Under the pieces are notes generated by a model. It made no database searches, had not been told where the DNA came from, and was given only the letters and a program-made list of their open reading frames with translations. The translations under genes and the position numbers were made by a program. This document shows positions 27,027 through 36,093 of a DNA stretch of 64,000 bases, one piece after another (positions within the stretch are counted from its first letter, which is position 1; every line of letters begins with the position of its first letter). This stretch comes from Malaciobacter pacificus (GTDB lineage Bacteria > Campylobacterota > Campylobacteria > Campylobacterales > Arcobacteraceae): NCBI RefSeq assembly GCF_004214795.1, contig NZ_CP035928.1, positions 372,001 to 436,000 on the forward strand, read 5' to 3'.

Positions 27027-28401
27027 TCTTCCTGTTGTTCTAGAAAATATACTAGATGACCTGCTAAAAATTGGTGTAAAACCAGTTTTAGTAGGTGGTT
27101 GTGTACGTGATTACTTTTTTAAAATACCAAATAAAGATTTTGATATTGAATTATTTGGTTTAAACTGCTTAGAAACTATTGAAAAGACTTTACAAAAATT
27201 TGGAAATGTTAAACTAGTTGGAAAATCATTTGGTGTGTTAACTCTAAGAGTTGATGAATATGATTTTGATTTTGCTTTACCTAGAATTGAAAAGAAAATA
27301 GGTAATTCACATACAGATTTTGAAATTGTAAGCGATGCTAATTTGAGTTTTAAAGAAGCAGCTATTAGACGAGATTTTACAATAAATGCAATTGGATATG
27401 ATTATGAGTCAAAAGAGTTCTTAGATCCTTTTAATGGATTAGAAGATGTCAAAACAAAAACACTTAGACATATTGATGATAAAACTTTTGTAGAAGATAG
27501 TTTAAGAGTTTATAGAGCTGTACAGTTTACTTCAAGATTTGATTTAAAAGTTGAAGAAAAAACTTTAGAGCTTTGTAAAAAGATTGTTAATTCAGATGAG
27601 TGTAAATATTTACCAAAAGAGAGAATTTATGAAGAGTTTAAAAAACTATTTTTAAAATCATCTAAACCTTCATATGGGTTTGAACTGTTAAGAGAGTTTG
27701 GTTTACTCAAATATTTTCCAGAACTTCAAGCCCTTATTGGATGTATTCAAGATAAAGAATATCATCCAGAAGGAGATGTTTGGGTTCATACTTTAATGAC
27801 TATTGATGAATTATCAAAAATAATAAAAAAACAAAATCTAGAAGATGAATATAGAAAATTATATCTGTTTTATGGAATACTTTGTCATGATTTAGGCAAG
27901 CCATTTTGTACAGAAGTTATTAATGAAAGAATCACTTCACACAAACATGAAAGCTTAGGGATTGAACCAACAATTTCATTTTTATCTAAATTAACAAATG
28001 AAAAAAAGTTTATAGATATAGTTTGCTCACTTGTAAAAAATCACCTTGCACCTTTTCAGCTCTATCTTGCACAATCAAGCGAAAAAGCAGTTAAAAGATT
28101 ATCACTAAAAGTGAATATTGAAGATCTTTGTTTGGTTTGTTTAGCGGATTGTTTAGGAAGAGACATACCTGATAAAGACAAGTGTTATAAAGCAACTAAT
28201 TGGTTGCTACAAAAGGCAAAAGAATTAGAAATTCATAATGCTCCTATACTTCCATTAATTCAAGGTAGAGACTTAATTAAACTAGGGTTTAAGCCTAGTA
28301 AAAAATTTAAAGAAATACTTGATTTTGCATTTGATTTACAAATAGATGAACATATGGGGAAAAATGAAATACTTTTAGAAATATCTAAAAAATTTAATTA
28401 A
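27001..28401 (+). CDS. cca: CCA-adding-type tRNA nucleotidyltransferase with HD domain
   Basis: Class II nucleotidyltransferase of 466 residues that adds or repairs the 3' CCA end of tRNA. Motifs are VGGCVRD, the metal-binding DFDIE, and RRDFTINAIGYD. The C-terminal HD phosphohydrolase domain has CHDLGKP. ATG at 27001 is preferred over one at 26962, which would overlap MscS by 65 bases. Poly(A) polymerase activity cannot be excluded by sequence alone, but the length and HD domain favour tRNA maturation. Confidence 0.88.
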   Translation: MFTTTTTINLPVVLENILDDLLKIGVKPVLVGGCVRDYFFKIPNKDFDIELFGLNCLETIEKTLQKFGNVKLVGKSFGVLTLRVDEYDFDFALPRIEKKIGNSHTDFEIVSDANLSFKEAAIRRDFTINAIGYDYESKEFLDPFNGLEDVKTKTLRHIDDKTFVEDSLRVYRAVQFTSRFDLKVEEKTLELCKKIVNSDECKYLPKERIYEEFKKLFLKSSKPSYGFELLREFGLLKYFPELQALIGCIQDKEYHPEGDVWVHTLMTIDELSKIIKKQNLEDEYRKLYLFYGILCHDLGKPFCTEVINERITSHKHESLGIEPTISFLSKLTNEKKFIDIVCSLVKNHLAPFQLYLAQSSEKAVKRLSLKVNIEDLCLVCLADCLGRDIPDKDKCYKATNWLLQKAKELEIHNAPILPLIQGRDLIKLGFKPSKKFKEILDFAFDLQIDEHMGKNEILLEISKKFN

Positions 28402-28459
28402 TTAAAATATTAATTTAGTTATTTTTTAATAAAATAATAATCATTTAAAAGGAGTTAAA

Positions 28460-28906
28460 ATGAAAAGAATATTAATAAGCTCAATTTCAGCTTTATTATT
28501 AACAACAGCAGCAAATGCACAAGTAAATCCTAACACTGGATGTGGACTTGGTTCTGTAATTATTAAAGACCAAAGTACAGTTGTAATGCAAGTATTAGCA
28601 GCAACTACAAATGGTACATCTGGTAACCAAACTTTTGGTATTACTACTGGAACACTAAATTGTGATAAGCCATCAAACTTTGTTTCAAATGATAAACTAC
28701 AAAAATTTGTTGGTGAAAACATGGATGAATTAGCAATGGATATTTCAGCAGGTCAAGGTGAAACATTAAATACTGTTGCTACATTAATGAACGTTCAAGA
28801 TAAAGCATCATTTAATGCAAAATTAAAAGAGAATTTCTCAAGCATTTATGCAAATGAAAATGTTACTTCAGCTAACGTGATTGATTCAATTGCTAAATAT
28901 ATGTAA
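28460..28906 (+). CDS. DUF3015 family periplasmic protein
   Basis: A 148-residue protein with a clear signal peptide (cleavage after ANA, mature start near QVNPNTGCGLG). Two conserved cysteines (GCGLG and LNCDKP) may form a disulfide. Family function is unknown. Ribosome site AAAGGAG. The last 26 bases overlap the start of the DUF4105 gene, implying cotranscription. Confidence 0.8.
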   Translation: MKRILISSISALLLTTAANAQVNPNTGCGLGSVIIKDQSTVVMQVLAATTNGTSGNQTFGITTGTLNCDKPSNFVSNDKLQKFVGENMDELAMDISAGQGETLNTVATLMNVQDKASFNAKLKENFSSIYANENVTSANVIDSIAKYM

Positions 28907-30689
28907 TATTACTATAAAACAAGGTATTAAAGTATTAATTTTTAATGCCCTGTTTTTAAATCTACTTCAAGCTTCAAATACAAATTTAAACAAATATATA
29001 AATAAAAATAAAATCTATAATGATACTTATTGGTCAAAACTTCTACACTATAAAAATGGTATAAGTGAAATAGATTCTGATAATTTTTTTGTTTCTAAAA
29101 ATGGAAAAAATGATTTAAAAAAAGAGTTATTAGAGACTATTGATTCTTTAGTAAAAGGAAAAAATGATGTGTTATGTCGTTTTCCTTTAAGAGTAGAGTG
29201 GCTTAAACAAAATATACCAAGTTTGGTTAATCAAATTAAAAACTATGAGTGTAAAGATTTAGATATTTATTTAAAAGAGATAGGTGGAAAAAAAATTAGT
29301 ATTGTATTCCCTTCTTCTCACATTAATTCTCCTGCATCAATGTATGGACACACATTTTTGAAAGTTTATGATAATGAAGACACAACTTTAATATCAAATG
29401 CAATTAATTATGCTGCACAGACTGATGAAAAGAATGGATTAGTATTTGCATATCAAGGTTTATTTGGTGGTTATGAAGGACGATACTCTATCTTACCTTA
29501 TTATGAAAAAATTAAAGAATATAATAATTTAGAGCAAAGAGATATTTGGGAATATAACTTATCTTTTACAAAAAAAGAGATTAGAAATATTGTTTTACAC
29601 ACTTATGAATTAATTAATTCTTATGCGTATTATTACTTTTTTTTAGAAAATTGTTCTTACAATCTTTTATGGATGTTTGAAATAGCAAAGCCAGATTTAG
29701 ATTTAGTTAATAAATTTAATTTAAAAGCAATACCACTTGATACTATAAAAATATTAAATGAAAATAATTTAATTGAGTCTTCAAATTATAGATATTCTAA
29801 AATGAAAAAGATGAAATTTATTTTAAATAAAATTGATAATAAAAAATATCTTGAAGAGTTTTTACAAAGTAGTGTAAAACTAAATGAAAATCTTAGCTTT
29901 GAAGATAAAGTAAAATATTTAGATTTAAAAATAGAGTATATAAGATACCAAAGAAGTCAAAATAAAATCTCTAAAGATTTATATTTAAAAGAGTATTTAA
30001 AGTATTTAAAGATTAGAAGTTCTTTAGATAAAATCTCTACTTTTGATATAAAAAAGCCTAAAAATCCTATAAACTCACATGATTCATCAAAGTTGAAGAT
30101 TTCATATAGAACTGATGATTCAATATTATTAGATGTAAAACCTGCTTATAATGATATTTATGATGTTTCTGATGGTTATCTCGAAGGGGCATTTATAGAC
30201 TTTTTTAATTTAGGACTAATTTCTAAAGATGATGAAGTATCAATTAATAGATTTACAATATTAGATATTAAATCATACTCTTCAAGAGATGAAATTTTTA
30301 AACCATTATCATGGGGAATAAAACTAGGCTATGAACGTTTTAAAGATAATTCAGATTATTTAAACATATCTCCTGAATTTGGAGTAACATATTCAAATGA
30401 TGTTGAATATTTATATATAATGTTAAATTCAAAACTTTATACTAAGTCCCATGATACACTGGCTTCTTTAGGTGGGAATATTGGATTAGTTTCAAATAGA
30501 TTTGATAACTATAAACTTGGATTAAAATACTCTTATGATAAATATAATAAAAGTATTACAAACAAAGAATTTGAAACCTTTCTTACATATAAATTTTTAA
30601 GAAATACTTCTGTTAATCTAAATTACACAAATGATAATTTACATGAAAAACGAGATAAATTATCATTTGGTTTATTTTACTATTTTTAG
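28881..30689 (+). CDS. DUF4105 / Lnb N-terminal domain-type membrane or periplasmic protein
   Basis: A 602-residue exported protein; the N-terminus has a hydrophobic signal segment (about residues 15-31). The DUF4105 region has the SHINSPASMYGHTFLKV stretch and FFLENCSYNLLWM, with the His and Cys that suggest a papain-like (NlpC-type) active site. The C-terminal third (about 420-602) has alternating aromatic strands ending in Phe, like an outer-membrane barrel. DUF4105 is the domain at the N-terminus of the Bacteroides lipoprotein N-acyltransferase Lnb. Here the gene ends head-on against lnt. Whether this protein acylates lipoproteins is unproved. Confidence 0.75.
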   Translation: MIQLLNICNITIKQGIKVLIFNALFLNLLQASNTNLNKYINKNKIYNDTYWSKLLHYKNGISEIDSDNFFVSKNGKNDLKKELLETIDSLVKGKNDVLCRFPLRVEWLKQNIPSLVNQIKNYECKDLDIYLKEIGGKKISIVFPSSHINSPASMYGHTFLKVYDNEDTTLISNAINYAAQTDEKNGLVFAYQGLFGGYEGRYSILPYYEKIKEYNNLEQRDIWEYNLSFTKKEIRNIVLHTYELINSYAYYYFFLENCSYNLLWMFEIAKPDLDLVNKFNLKAIPLDTIKILNENNLIESSNYRYSKMKKMKFILNKIDNKKYLEEFLQSSVKLNENLSFEDKVKYLDLKIEYIRYQRSQNKISKDLYLKEYLKYLKIRSSLDKISTFDIKKPKNPINSHDSSKLKISYRTDDSILLDVKPAYNDIYDVSDGYLEGAFIDFFNLGLISKDDEVSINRFTILDIKSYSSRDEIFKPLSWGIKLGYERFKDNSDYLNISPEFGVTYSNDVEYLYIMLNSKLYTKSHDTLASLGGNIGLVSNRFDNYKLGLKYSYDKYNKSITNKEFETFLTYKFLRNTSVNLNYTNDNLHEKRDKLSFGLFYYF

Positions 30690-31918
30690 GGTCTAAATAT
30701 CTCATTTTTACTTCCATTTACCACATGGAAAATTGTCACTCTATATTTTTTAGAATAGTATTTTAAAAGCAAAGACTGCAGTGTTGGTTCAATTGATGGA
30801 GTAAACCAAGCATTGTTTGAAGTTGCAATCATATATTTTGTGTCATTTAAATCTTTAAATATCTCATCAGTTGTTGCTTCATAACAAATAGCATTTCTAA
30901 ACTTTATATCTTTAACTATAAAATCTGTAGGAGTAGATGCTTTTGAATAATCACTAGCTCCTCCATAAAAAACATCATTAATTAAATCAACAAAAAATTT
31001 AGGAAGAGGTATTTCTTCTCCAAATGGAACTAAAACTACTTTTTTTGCAATTTTTACATGACCATTTGAGATATGATAAGTTGCATTATAAATTTTCTCA
31101 CCTTCAAGATATAAAGCACCTGTAATAATATCAATATCATAAGAAAAACTATTTAATCTTTCCATAGTTTGAGCATCAAGATTTAATGCAGTAGCAAAAG
31201 ATGTTTCTGGTAAAACTATTAAATCCTTATTCTCTTCGACTGCTTTTGCAATTAGTTCAAAGTTTTTCTCTATTAATATTTCCCTGTAATCTTTTTCCCA
31301 TTTTAGATTTTGTTGAATATTCATTTGAGGCATTGCTATTTTTAAGTTTGGATTATCTATAAAATCACCTTTTGGTAATGAAATAGCAAAAATTAAAGGC
31401 ACAATCCCAATTATTTTTAATCTTTTTAATTTAATAATTAAAAAAAGCCCTATTAAAATTAAGGCTAAATCAATTTTTGATGTTCCAATATAAGAGTTTA
31501 TAAACAGCAATTCAGGTTTAATCCAATTAAATCCAAAGGGAATTAAAAAACTAAATCCAAAAAGTGCTAAAGCTCTAAATAAGGCTTTATCATAAAGTGC
31601 AAATAGATAAAAAATTATTCCATAAACTAATCCAACACCTATTAAAAGAATGGGTGTTAAGTAAACTAACTCATAATATTTTAAACTAACAGCCATCCAG
31701 TAACACCAAAAGACACCAATAAAAAAACCTGTGAAAAATAGTGCTTTTTTAGGAATTGTTAGTATTAAATAAAATGCTGAGATAGCAAATATTGTATCAA
31801 TAATTTTTATTTCTACACCAAAATAGTTTAAGTAAATAAATGAACTAAATAAAATGGCTGTAATCAAGCCTTTTATTATAAAGTTTTTGTTAGAATGTTC
31901 GCGTTTTGCTAAAAACAT
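30686..31918 (-). CDS. lnt: Apolipoprotein N-acyltransferase
   Basis: A 410-residue inner-membrane enzyme adding the third acyl chain to lipoproteins. Several N-terminal membrane helices are followed by a carbon-nitrogen hydrolase domain with the catalytic triad: Glu in LPETSFA, Lys in KKVVLVPFGEE, Cys in RNAICYEAT. It is shorter than E. coli Lnt (512), as is usual in this phylum. It is convergent with the DUF4105 gene, overlapping by 4 bases, and divergent from yajC. Confidence 0.9.
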   Translation of the reverse strand: MFLAKREHSNKNFIIKGLITAILFSSFIYLNYFGVEIKIIDTIFAISAFYLILTIPKKALFFTGFFIGVFWCYWMAVSLKYYELVYLTPILLIGVGLVYGIIFYLFALYDKALFRALALFGFSFLIPFGFNWIKPELLFINSYIGTSKIDLALILIGLFLIIKLKRLKIIGIVPLIFAISLPKGDFIDNPNLKIAMPQMNIQQNLKWEKDYREILIEKNFELIAKAVEENKDLIVLPETSFATALNLDAQTMERLNSFSYDIDIITGALYLEGEKIYNATYHISNGHVKIAKKVVLVPFGEEIPLPKFFVDLINDVFYGGASDYSKASTPTDFIVKDIKFRNAICYEATTDEIFKDLNDTKYMIATSNNAWFTPSIEPTLQSLLLKYYSKKYRVTIFHVVNGSKNEIFRP

Positions 31919-31946
31919 AATAGACTACTTTTTAAAAGGAAATTTG

Positions 31947-32222
31947 ATGGAAGGTTCAAGCGCTGATTTAATAAGCTCATTACTACCTCTTGTTGCATTA
32001 TTTGCAATATTCTATTTTTTAATTATTAGACCACAACAAAAACAAGCGAAAGCTCATAAAGAAATGGTTGCTAATTTAAAAAAAGGTGACAAAATTGTAA
32101 CAAATGGTGGCTTAATCGTTGAAGTTGCAAAAGTTGAAGAGACATATCTAGTGATTAAAAACAATGATAACTCTGAGATGAAACTTATGAAAGAGTTTGT
32201 AGCTAAGCTTTTAGAAGACTAA
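31947..32222 (+). CDS. yajC: YajC, preprotein translocase subunit
   Basis: A 91-residue protein with one N-terminal membrane helix and the typical FFLIIRPQQKQAKAHKEM-like stretch, then KKGDKIVTNGGLI. ATG at 31947 has a good ribosome site (AAAAGGAAA), so the longer frame from 31854 is rejected. It precedes secD-secF, its partners in the accessory Sec complex. Confidence 0.93.
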   Translation: MEGSSADLISSLLPLVALFAIFYFLIIRPQQKQAKAHKEMVANLKKGDKIVTNGGLIVEVAKVEETYLVIKNNDNSEMKLMKEFVAKLLED

Positions 32223-32234
32223 AAAACTATTTAA

Positions 32235-32255
32235 GACATGTAAGATTCTTACATG
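32235..32255 (+). terminator. Hairpin between yajC and secD
   Basis: ACATGTAAG and CTTACATGT form an exact 9-bp stem with a 3-base loop, followed by TTTTAT. It may attenuate read-through from yajC into secD. Confidence 0.6.
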
Positions 32256-32289
32256 TTTTATACCTCAAATAACCTACTAAGGATTAAGA

Positions 32290-33858
32290 TTGAAAATCTT
32301 TAATTATAGATTCATAATATTTGCATTAAGTATTGTATTTGGTATATTTTTCTCTATCCCTTCACTTATGCAAACTGATACTGGTAAAAAAATTTCTCTA
32401 GGACTTGATTTACAAGGTGGATTACACATGCTTTTAGGTGTAAATACACATGAAGCTGTAACTGCTAAAATCAAATCTATTGCATCTTCAATAAAATATT
32501 TTGCTGATGATGAAGAGATTTTAATAGATGCATTGTCAATAAACGAAGACAGTGTTACATTTACTGTTTTAGATGTTGATGAAATGCCTAAAATGGATGA
32601 GATGTTAAATACATCAATAACTGGTTTAGAAGTTAATAAAAATGATCAAGATTATATTTTAACTTTAACTGCTGAAGATATTGAAAAAACAAAAGATTTT
32701 GCAGTTAGTCAAGTTGTTGAAACTATTAGAAATAGACTTGACCAATTTGGATTATCAGAACCAAGTGTTACAAGACAAGGTGATACTGATATTGTTGTTC
32801 AACTTCCAGGTATTAAAACTGCTGAAGATGAAAAAGCTGCTAGAGAACTTATCTCAAAGCCAGCTAATTTAGAGCTTATGGCAGTTGATGAAGAAAGAGC
32901 TGATCAAGTATATACAATGACTGCATCTCAAGCTGCACAATATGGGAATATCATATTAGAAGACACAAACGATGCTAGTACAAAATACTTAGTTAAAGAG
33001 ATTCCAATTTTAAATGGTAGTCAAATTATTGATGCACAAGTGGCTTTTGATCAAGCTAATCAACCGATTATTAACTTTACATTAAACTCAAGTGGAGCAA
33101 GAATTTTTGGGGATTTTACAGCTAAAAGTGTTGGTAAAAGACTAGCTGTTGTTTTAGATGGAAAAGTTTATTCTGCACCTAATATTAGAGAGAGAATTGG
33201 TGGAGGAAGTGGACAAATTTCTGGTGGCTTTACAGTTGCAGAAGCTGGAAATGTTGCAATTGCCCTAAGAAGTGGAGCACTGCCTGCTTCTGTTAAATTA
33301 TTAGAAAAAAGAAGTGTAGGACCAAGTTTAGGTGCTGATTCTATTAAAGCTTCAATGATTGCACTTATTTCTGGTTTTGTTTTAGTATTTATTTTTATGA
33401 TTATTTACTATAAACGTGCTGGAATCATTGCTAATATTGCACTTGTTACTAATATCTTTATTATTATTGCTGTTATGGCGATGTTTGGTGCAACTTTAAC
33501 ACTTCCTGGTATGGCAGGTATCGTACTTACTGTTGGTATGGCAGTTGATGCCAATGTTATTATTAGTGAAAGAATTAGAGAACTCCTAAGAGAAGGTATG
33601 TCAATTCCAAAAGCAATTGAAGATGGTTACTCAAATGCAATGAGAGCTATTTTAGATGCAAATATTACAACATTATTAGTTGCTGTTATTTTATATGCTT
33701 ACGGAACAGGACCAATTAAAGGATTCGCTGTAACTATTTCTATTGGTATTTTAGCATCTATGTTAACAGCAATATTAGGAACTCATGGTATTTATGAAGC
33801 ATTATTACCAAAAATTATGCAAAGTAAAGATAAGAAAAAATGGTTTGGAGTTAAATAA
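32290..33858 (+). CDS. secD: SecD, protein translocase subunit
   Basis: A 522-residue RND-family membrane protein that uses proton flow to pull proteins across the inner membrane. It has one N-terminal helix, a large periplasmic domain starting GLDLQGGLHMLLGV, and a C-terminal five-helix block with GMAVDANVIISERIRE. It starts with TTG at 32290, supported by AAGGA upstream. It overlaps secF by one base. Confidence 0.95.
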   Translation: MKIFNYRFIIFALSIVFGIFFSIPSLMQTDTGKKISLGLDLQGGLHMLLGVNTHEAVTAKIKSIASSIKYFADDEEILIDALSINEDSVTFTVLDVDEMPKMDEMLNTSITGLEVNKNDQDYILTLTAEDIEKTKDFAVSQVVETIRNRLDQFGLSEPSVTRQGDTDIVVQLPGIKTAEDEKAARELISKPANLELMAVDEERADQVYTMTASQAAQYGNIILEDTNDASTKYLVKEIPILNGSQIIDAQVAFDQANQPIINFTLNSSGARIFGDFTAKSVGKRLAVVLDGKVYSAPNIRERIGGGSGQISGGFTVAEAGNVAIALRSGALPASVKLLEKRSVGPSLGADSIKASMIALISGFVLVFIFMIIYYKRAGIIANIALVTNIFIIIAVMAMFGATLTLPGMAGIVLTVGMAVDANVIISERIRELLREGMSIPKAIEDGYSNAMRAILDANITTLLVAVILYAYGTGPIKGFAVTISIGILASMLTAILGTHGIYEALLPKIMQSKDKKKWFGVK

Positions 33859-34826
33859 TGGAATTTTTTAAAATAGATAAAGTATTTGACTTTATGTCAA
33901 AAAGACTTCCTTTTTTAGGATTGTCTGGATTATTAGTTATAGCTTCAATTGTTTTACTTTTTACAAAAGGTTTAAACTTTGGTATTGATTTCGCTGGTGG
34001 TACAGTAGTTCAAGTTCAATATGAACAAAAAGCACCAATTGAGAAAATCAGAAATACTTTAGAGGGAACAAAATATGAAAACTCTACAATAACTGAGTTT
34101 GGAAGTCCCCAAGAAGTAGTTATTAGAATCAAAGGAAGTTCAAGTAATTTAGCCAATGACATTGGCGATGAAATGCATAAGCTTTTAGATTCAACAGGAA
34201 ACTTTGAAGTTAGAAGAGTTGATATGGTTGGACCTAAAGTTGGTGGAGAGCTTAGAGAAAAAGGTTTAATGGCTTTAGGATTATCTTTAGTAGTTATTCT
34301 AATCTATGTATCATTTAGATTTGAATGGAGATTTGCTGTTGCTTCTATCTTAGCTTTAGCACATGATGTTACTATTGCACTTGGAGCAATATCTCTATTT
34401 AATATCGAAGTGAACTTAGATATTTTAGCAGCTATTCTTACAATCTTAGGATATTCACTAAACGATACTATTATCGTATTTGATAGAATTAGAGAAGGTG
34501 TTCAAATATCAAAAGAGTCTATTCTTGATAAAGTAGTAAATGAATCAGTAAGTAAAACTTTATCTAGAACTACTCTTACATCATTAACAACATTCTTTGT
34601 TGTTATTACTCTGTTCTTATTTGGTGGAGAGATTATTCATGGATTTGCCTTTACAATGCTTGTAGGTATTGTAGTTGGTACTTATTCATCTATTTTTATT
34701 GCAGCATCATTCTTAGTTCAGTTAAAATTCTCAATTGCTAACTTTAAAGCTAAAGAGGCTGAAAAGTTAAAAAGACAAAAAGAGAAAGAAAAAATGAGAG
34801 CTATGTACGAGCAAGGTACAGTATAA
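33858..34826 (+). CDS. secF: SecF, protein translocase subunit
   Basis: A 322-residue partner of SecD. It shows GLNFGIDFAGGTVVQV in the periplasmic part and LGYSLNDTIIVFDRIRE in the membrane part. It ends in a charged cytoplasmic tail. A strong terminator follows. Confidence 0.95.
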   Translation: MEFFKIDKVFDFMSKRLPFLGLSGLLVIASIVLLFTKGLNFGIDFAGGTVVQVQYEQKAPIEKIRNTLEGTKYENSTITEFGSPQEVVIRIKGSSSNLANDIGDEMHKLLDSTGNFEVRRVDMVGPKVGGELREKGLMALGLSLVVILIYVSFRFEWRFAVASILALAHDVTIALGAISLFNIEVNLDILAAILTILGYSLNDTIIVFDRIREGVQISKESILDKVVNESVSKTLSRTTLTSLTTFFVVITLFLFGGEIIHGFAFTMLVGIVVGTYSSIFIAASFLVQLKFSIANFKAKEAEKLKRQKEKEKMRAMYEQGTV

Positions 34827-34852
34827 AATACTTAGTATATTAATTACTTACA

Positions 34853-34888
34853 AAAGGGAAGAAGGTTTTTACTTTCTTCCCTTTTTTT
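34853..34888 (+). terminator. Terminator after secF
   Basis: AAAGGGAAGAA (34853-34863) pairs exactly with 34874-34884 around a 10-base loop and is followed by a T run. Confidence 0.85.
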
Positions 34889-34953
34889 ATTTAAACTGCA
34901 AATCTTTTAAATATAAACATATGAATCAACATTCAGCTGTATAAAAAATATAC

Positions 34954-35007
34954 GCTATAAATAGGCTATTTTTGGGCTACACGAGGGCTATAAATTTATT
35001 TTATAAT
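34954..35007 (+). promoter_or_regulatory. Four-repeat GCTA operator and promoter of the XdhC-like gene
   Basis: GCTA starts at 34954, 34965, 34976 and 34987, all 11 bp apart, and a perfect TATAAT starts at 35002, 15 bp after the last. The geometry is identical to the aldehyde dehydrogenase promoter 22 kb away. It fills the central part of the 215-base gap after secF. Confidence 0.8.
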
Positions 35008-35040
35008 ACGCCAATTTAAAATAATTAGGATAATGATAAA

Positions 35041-35952
35041 ATGTTCCAAAATAAAAAATATATTAAGTTTTTACAAAAATCTAAAGTTATAAATGCAGAT
35101 ATTATTTGCGTGAATATTCTAAAAGAAGATAATAAAGGTTTAAAGCATAGTATTAAAAATATGTTTATCAACTCAAATGGAGATTCTATTGGATTTGAAT
35201 TTAGTGAAGAATTAAAGAATTTTATTTTAATTCATAGTAAAGAGTTTTTCAAAGAAAAAAAAGGAAAACTAATTAAATTTAATATTAATAAAACTAAATG
35301 GAATGAGTTATTTGACATGGAATGCTGGGCTGAGCCATTTTTTGCAAAAAATGATTATGGATATTTAGGAGAAGCTTTAAAAAACGCAATTAAAAGAGTT
35401 AATACAACTTTAGTAAGATCTATTAAGCACTCTGGTGCACACGCTTTCATACCAGTATTAGATGAGGAAAACAATTCATTCACTGGTAATAAAAATATTT
35501 TTTATGAAAAAATTAATTTTCCAATAAAGTTATTACTTTTAGGTACAGCTAAAGGAAGTGTTGAATTAGTCAAAACAGCAGATTTATTAGGATGGCAAAT
35601 TTGTTTGAGTGATATAAGGGGTGGTAATTTTAAAAGAGTTAAGCATCTTGATGAAATAGTATTATTAAATGAAGAGAAGAGTATCTCTAAAGTTTTAGAA
35701 AAGCAATTTGATGTTTCAATTATTATGGATAATCAAAATAAGTCTGAGCTATATTTAAAAGAACTTGTTAATTCTAATGTAAAAAAAATTGTATTAACTT
35801 CAGCAAATAATGAGATAAAGAATTTAGATGATAGAATTGTTATTATTTCTAATCAATCTCATCAGCCTTTAGAAAGAGTATTCCTTGAGATTTGTAAAAA
35901 TATTCAAAACAAAATACACCTAAAAAAAGAGATAGGCTATGAATTTATTTAG
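35041..35952 (+). CDS. XdhC/CoxI-like protein
   Basis: A 303-residue protein whose C-terminal half (from about residue 160) looks like the Rossmann domain of XdhC/CoxI, starting IKLLLLGTAKGSVELVKTADLLGWQICLSDIR; the usual GAGH loop is altered to GTAKGS. The N-terminal part has only weak similarity to the XdhC start (ECWAEPFF). XdhC proteins sulfurate and insert molybdenum cofactor into xanthine or aldehyde oxidases, but no molybdoenzyme gene is nearby. The four-repeat GCTA promoter ties it to the alcohol oxidation genes. A short hydrophobic frame overlaps its end. Confidence 0.6.
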   Translation: MFQNKKYIKFLQKSKVINADIICVNILKEDNKGLKHSIKNMFINSNGDSIGFEFSEELKNFILIHSKEFFKEKKGKLIKFNINKTKWNELFDMECWAEPFFAKNDYGYLGEALKNAIKRVNTTLVRSIKHSGAHAFIPVLDEENNSFTGNKNIFYEKINFPIKLLLLGTAKGSVELVKTADLLGWQICLSDIRGGNFKRVKHLDEIVLLNEEKSISKVLEKQFDVSIIMDNQNKSELYLKELVNSNVKKIVLTSANNEIKNLDDRIVIISNQSHQPLERVFLEICKNIQNKIHLKKEIGYEFI

Positions 35953-36013
35953 CATAATATTTGTATTAGGACTTTACTTCTCTTTTCTATTGAAAATAAC
36001 TCTATCTTTTTAG
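35939..36013 (+). CDS. Candidate 24-residue hydrophobic peptide
   Basis: An open frame MNLFSIIFVLGLYFSFLL followed by KITLSF, overlapping the end of the XdhC-like gene by 14 bases in another frame. It is preceded by an A/G-rich AAAAGAGATAGG that could serve as a ribosome site. The composition is that of a single membrane helix. Expression is not demonstrated; a chance frame is possible in such AT-rich DNA. Confidence 0.35.
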   Translation: MNLFSIIFVLGLYFSFLLKITLSF

Positions 36014-36093
36014 TTATATATAAAATTTTTTGCTATAGAATATTAATTATATCAAAGAGATTTAAACAAAAAATCTAATCTCTAGGAGAAATT

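Noticed and set aside
31854-31946. Longer N-terminus of YajC
   Set aside because: It runs through the divergent lnt start; the ATG at 31947 has a good ribosome site and gives the usual YajC length.
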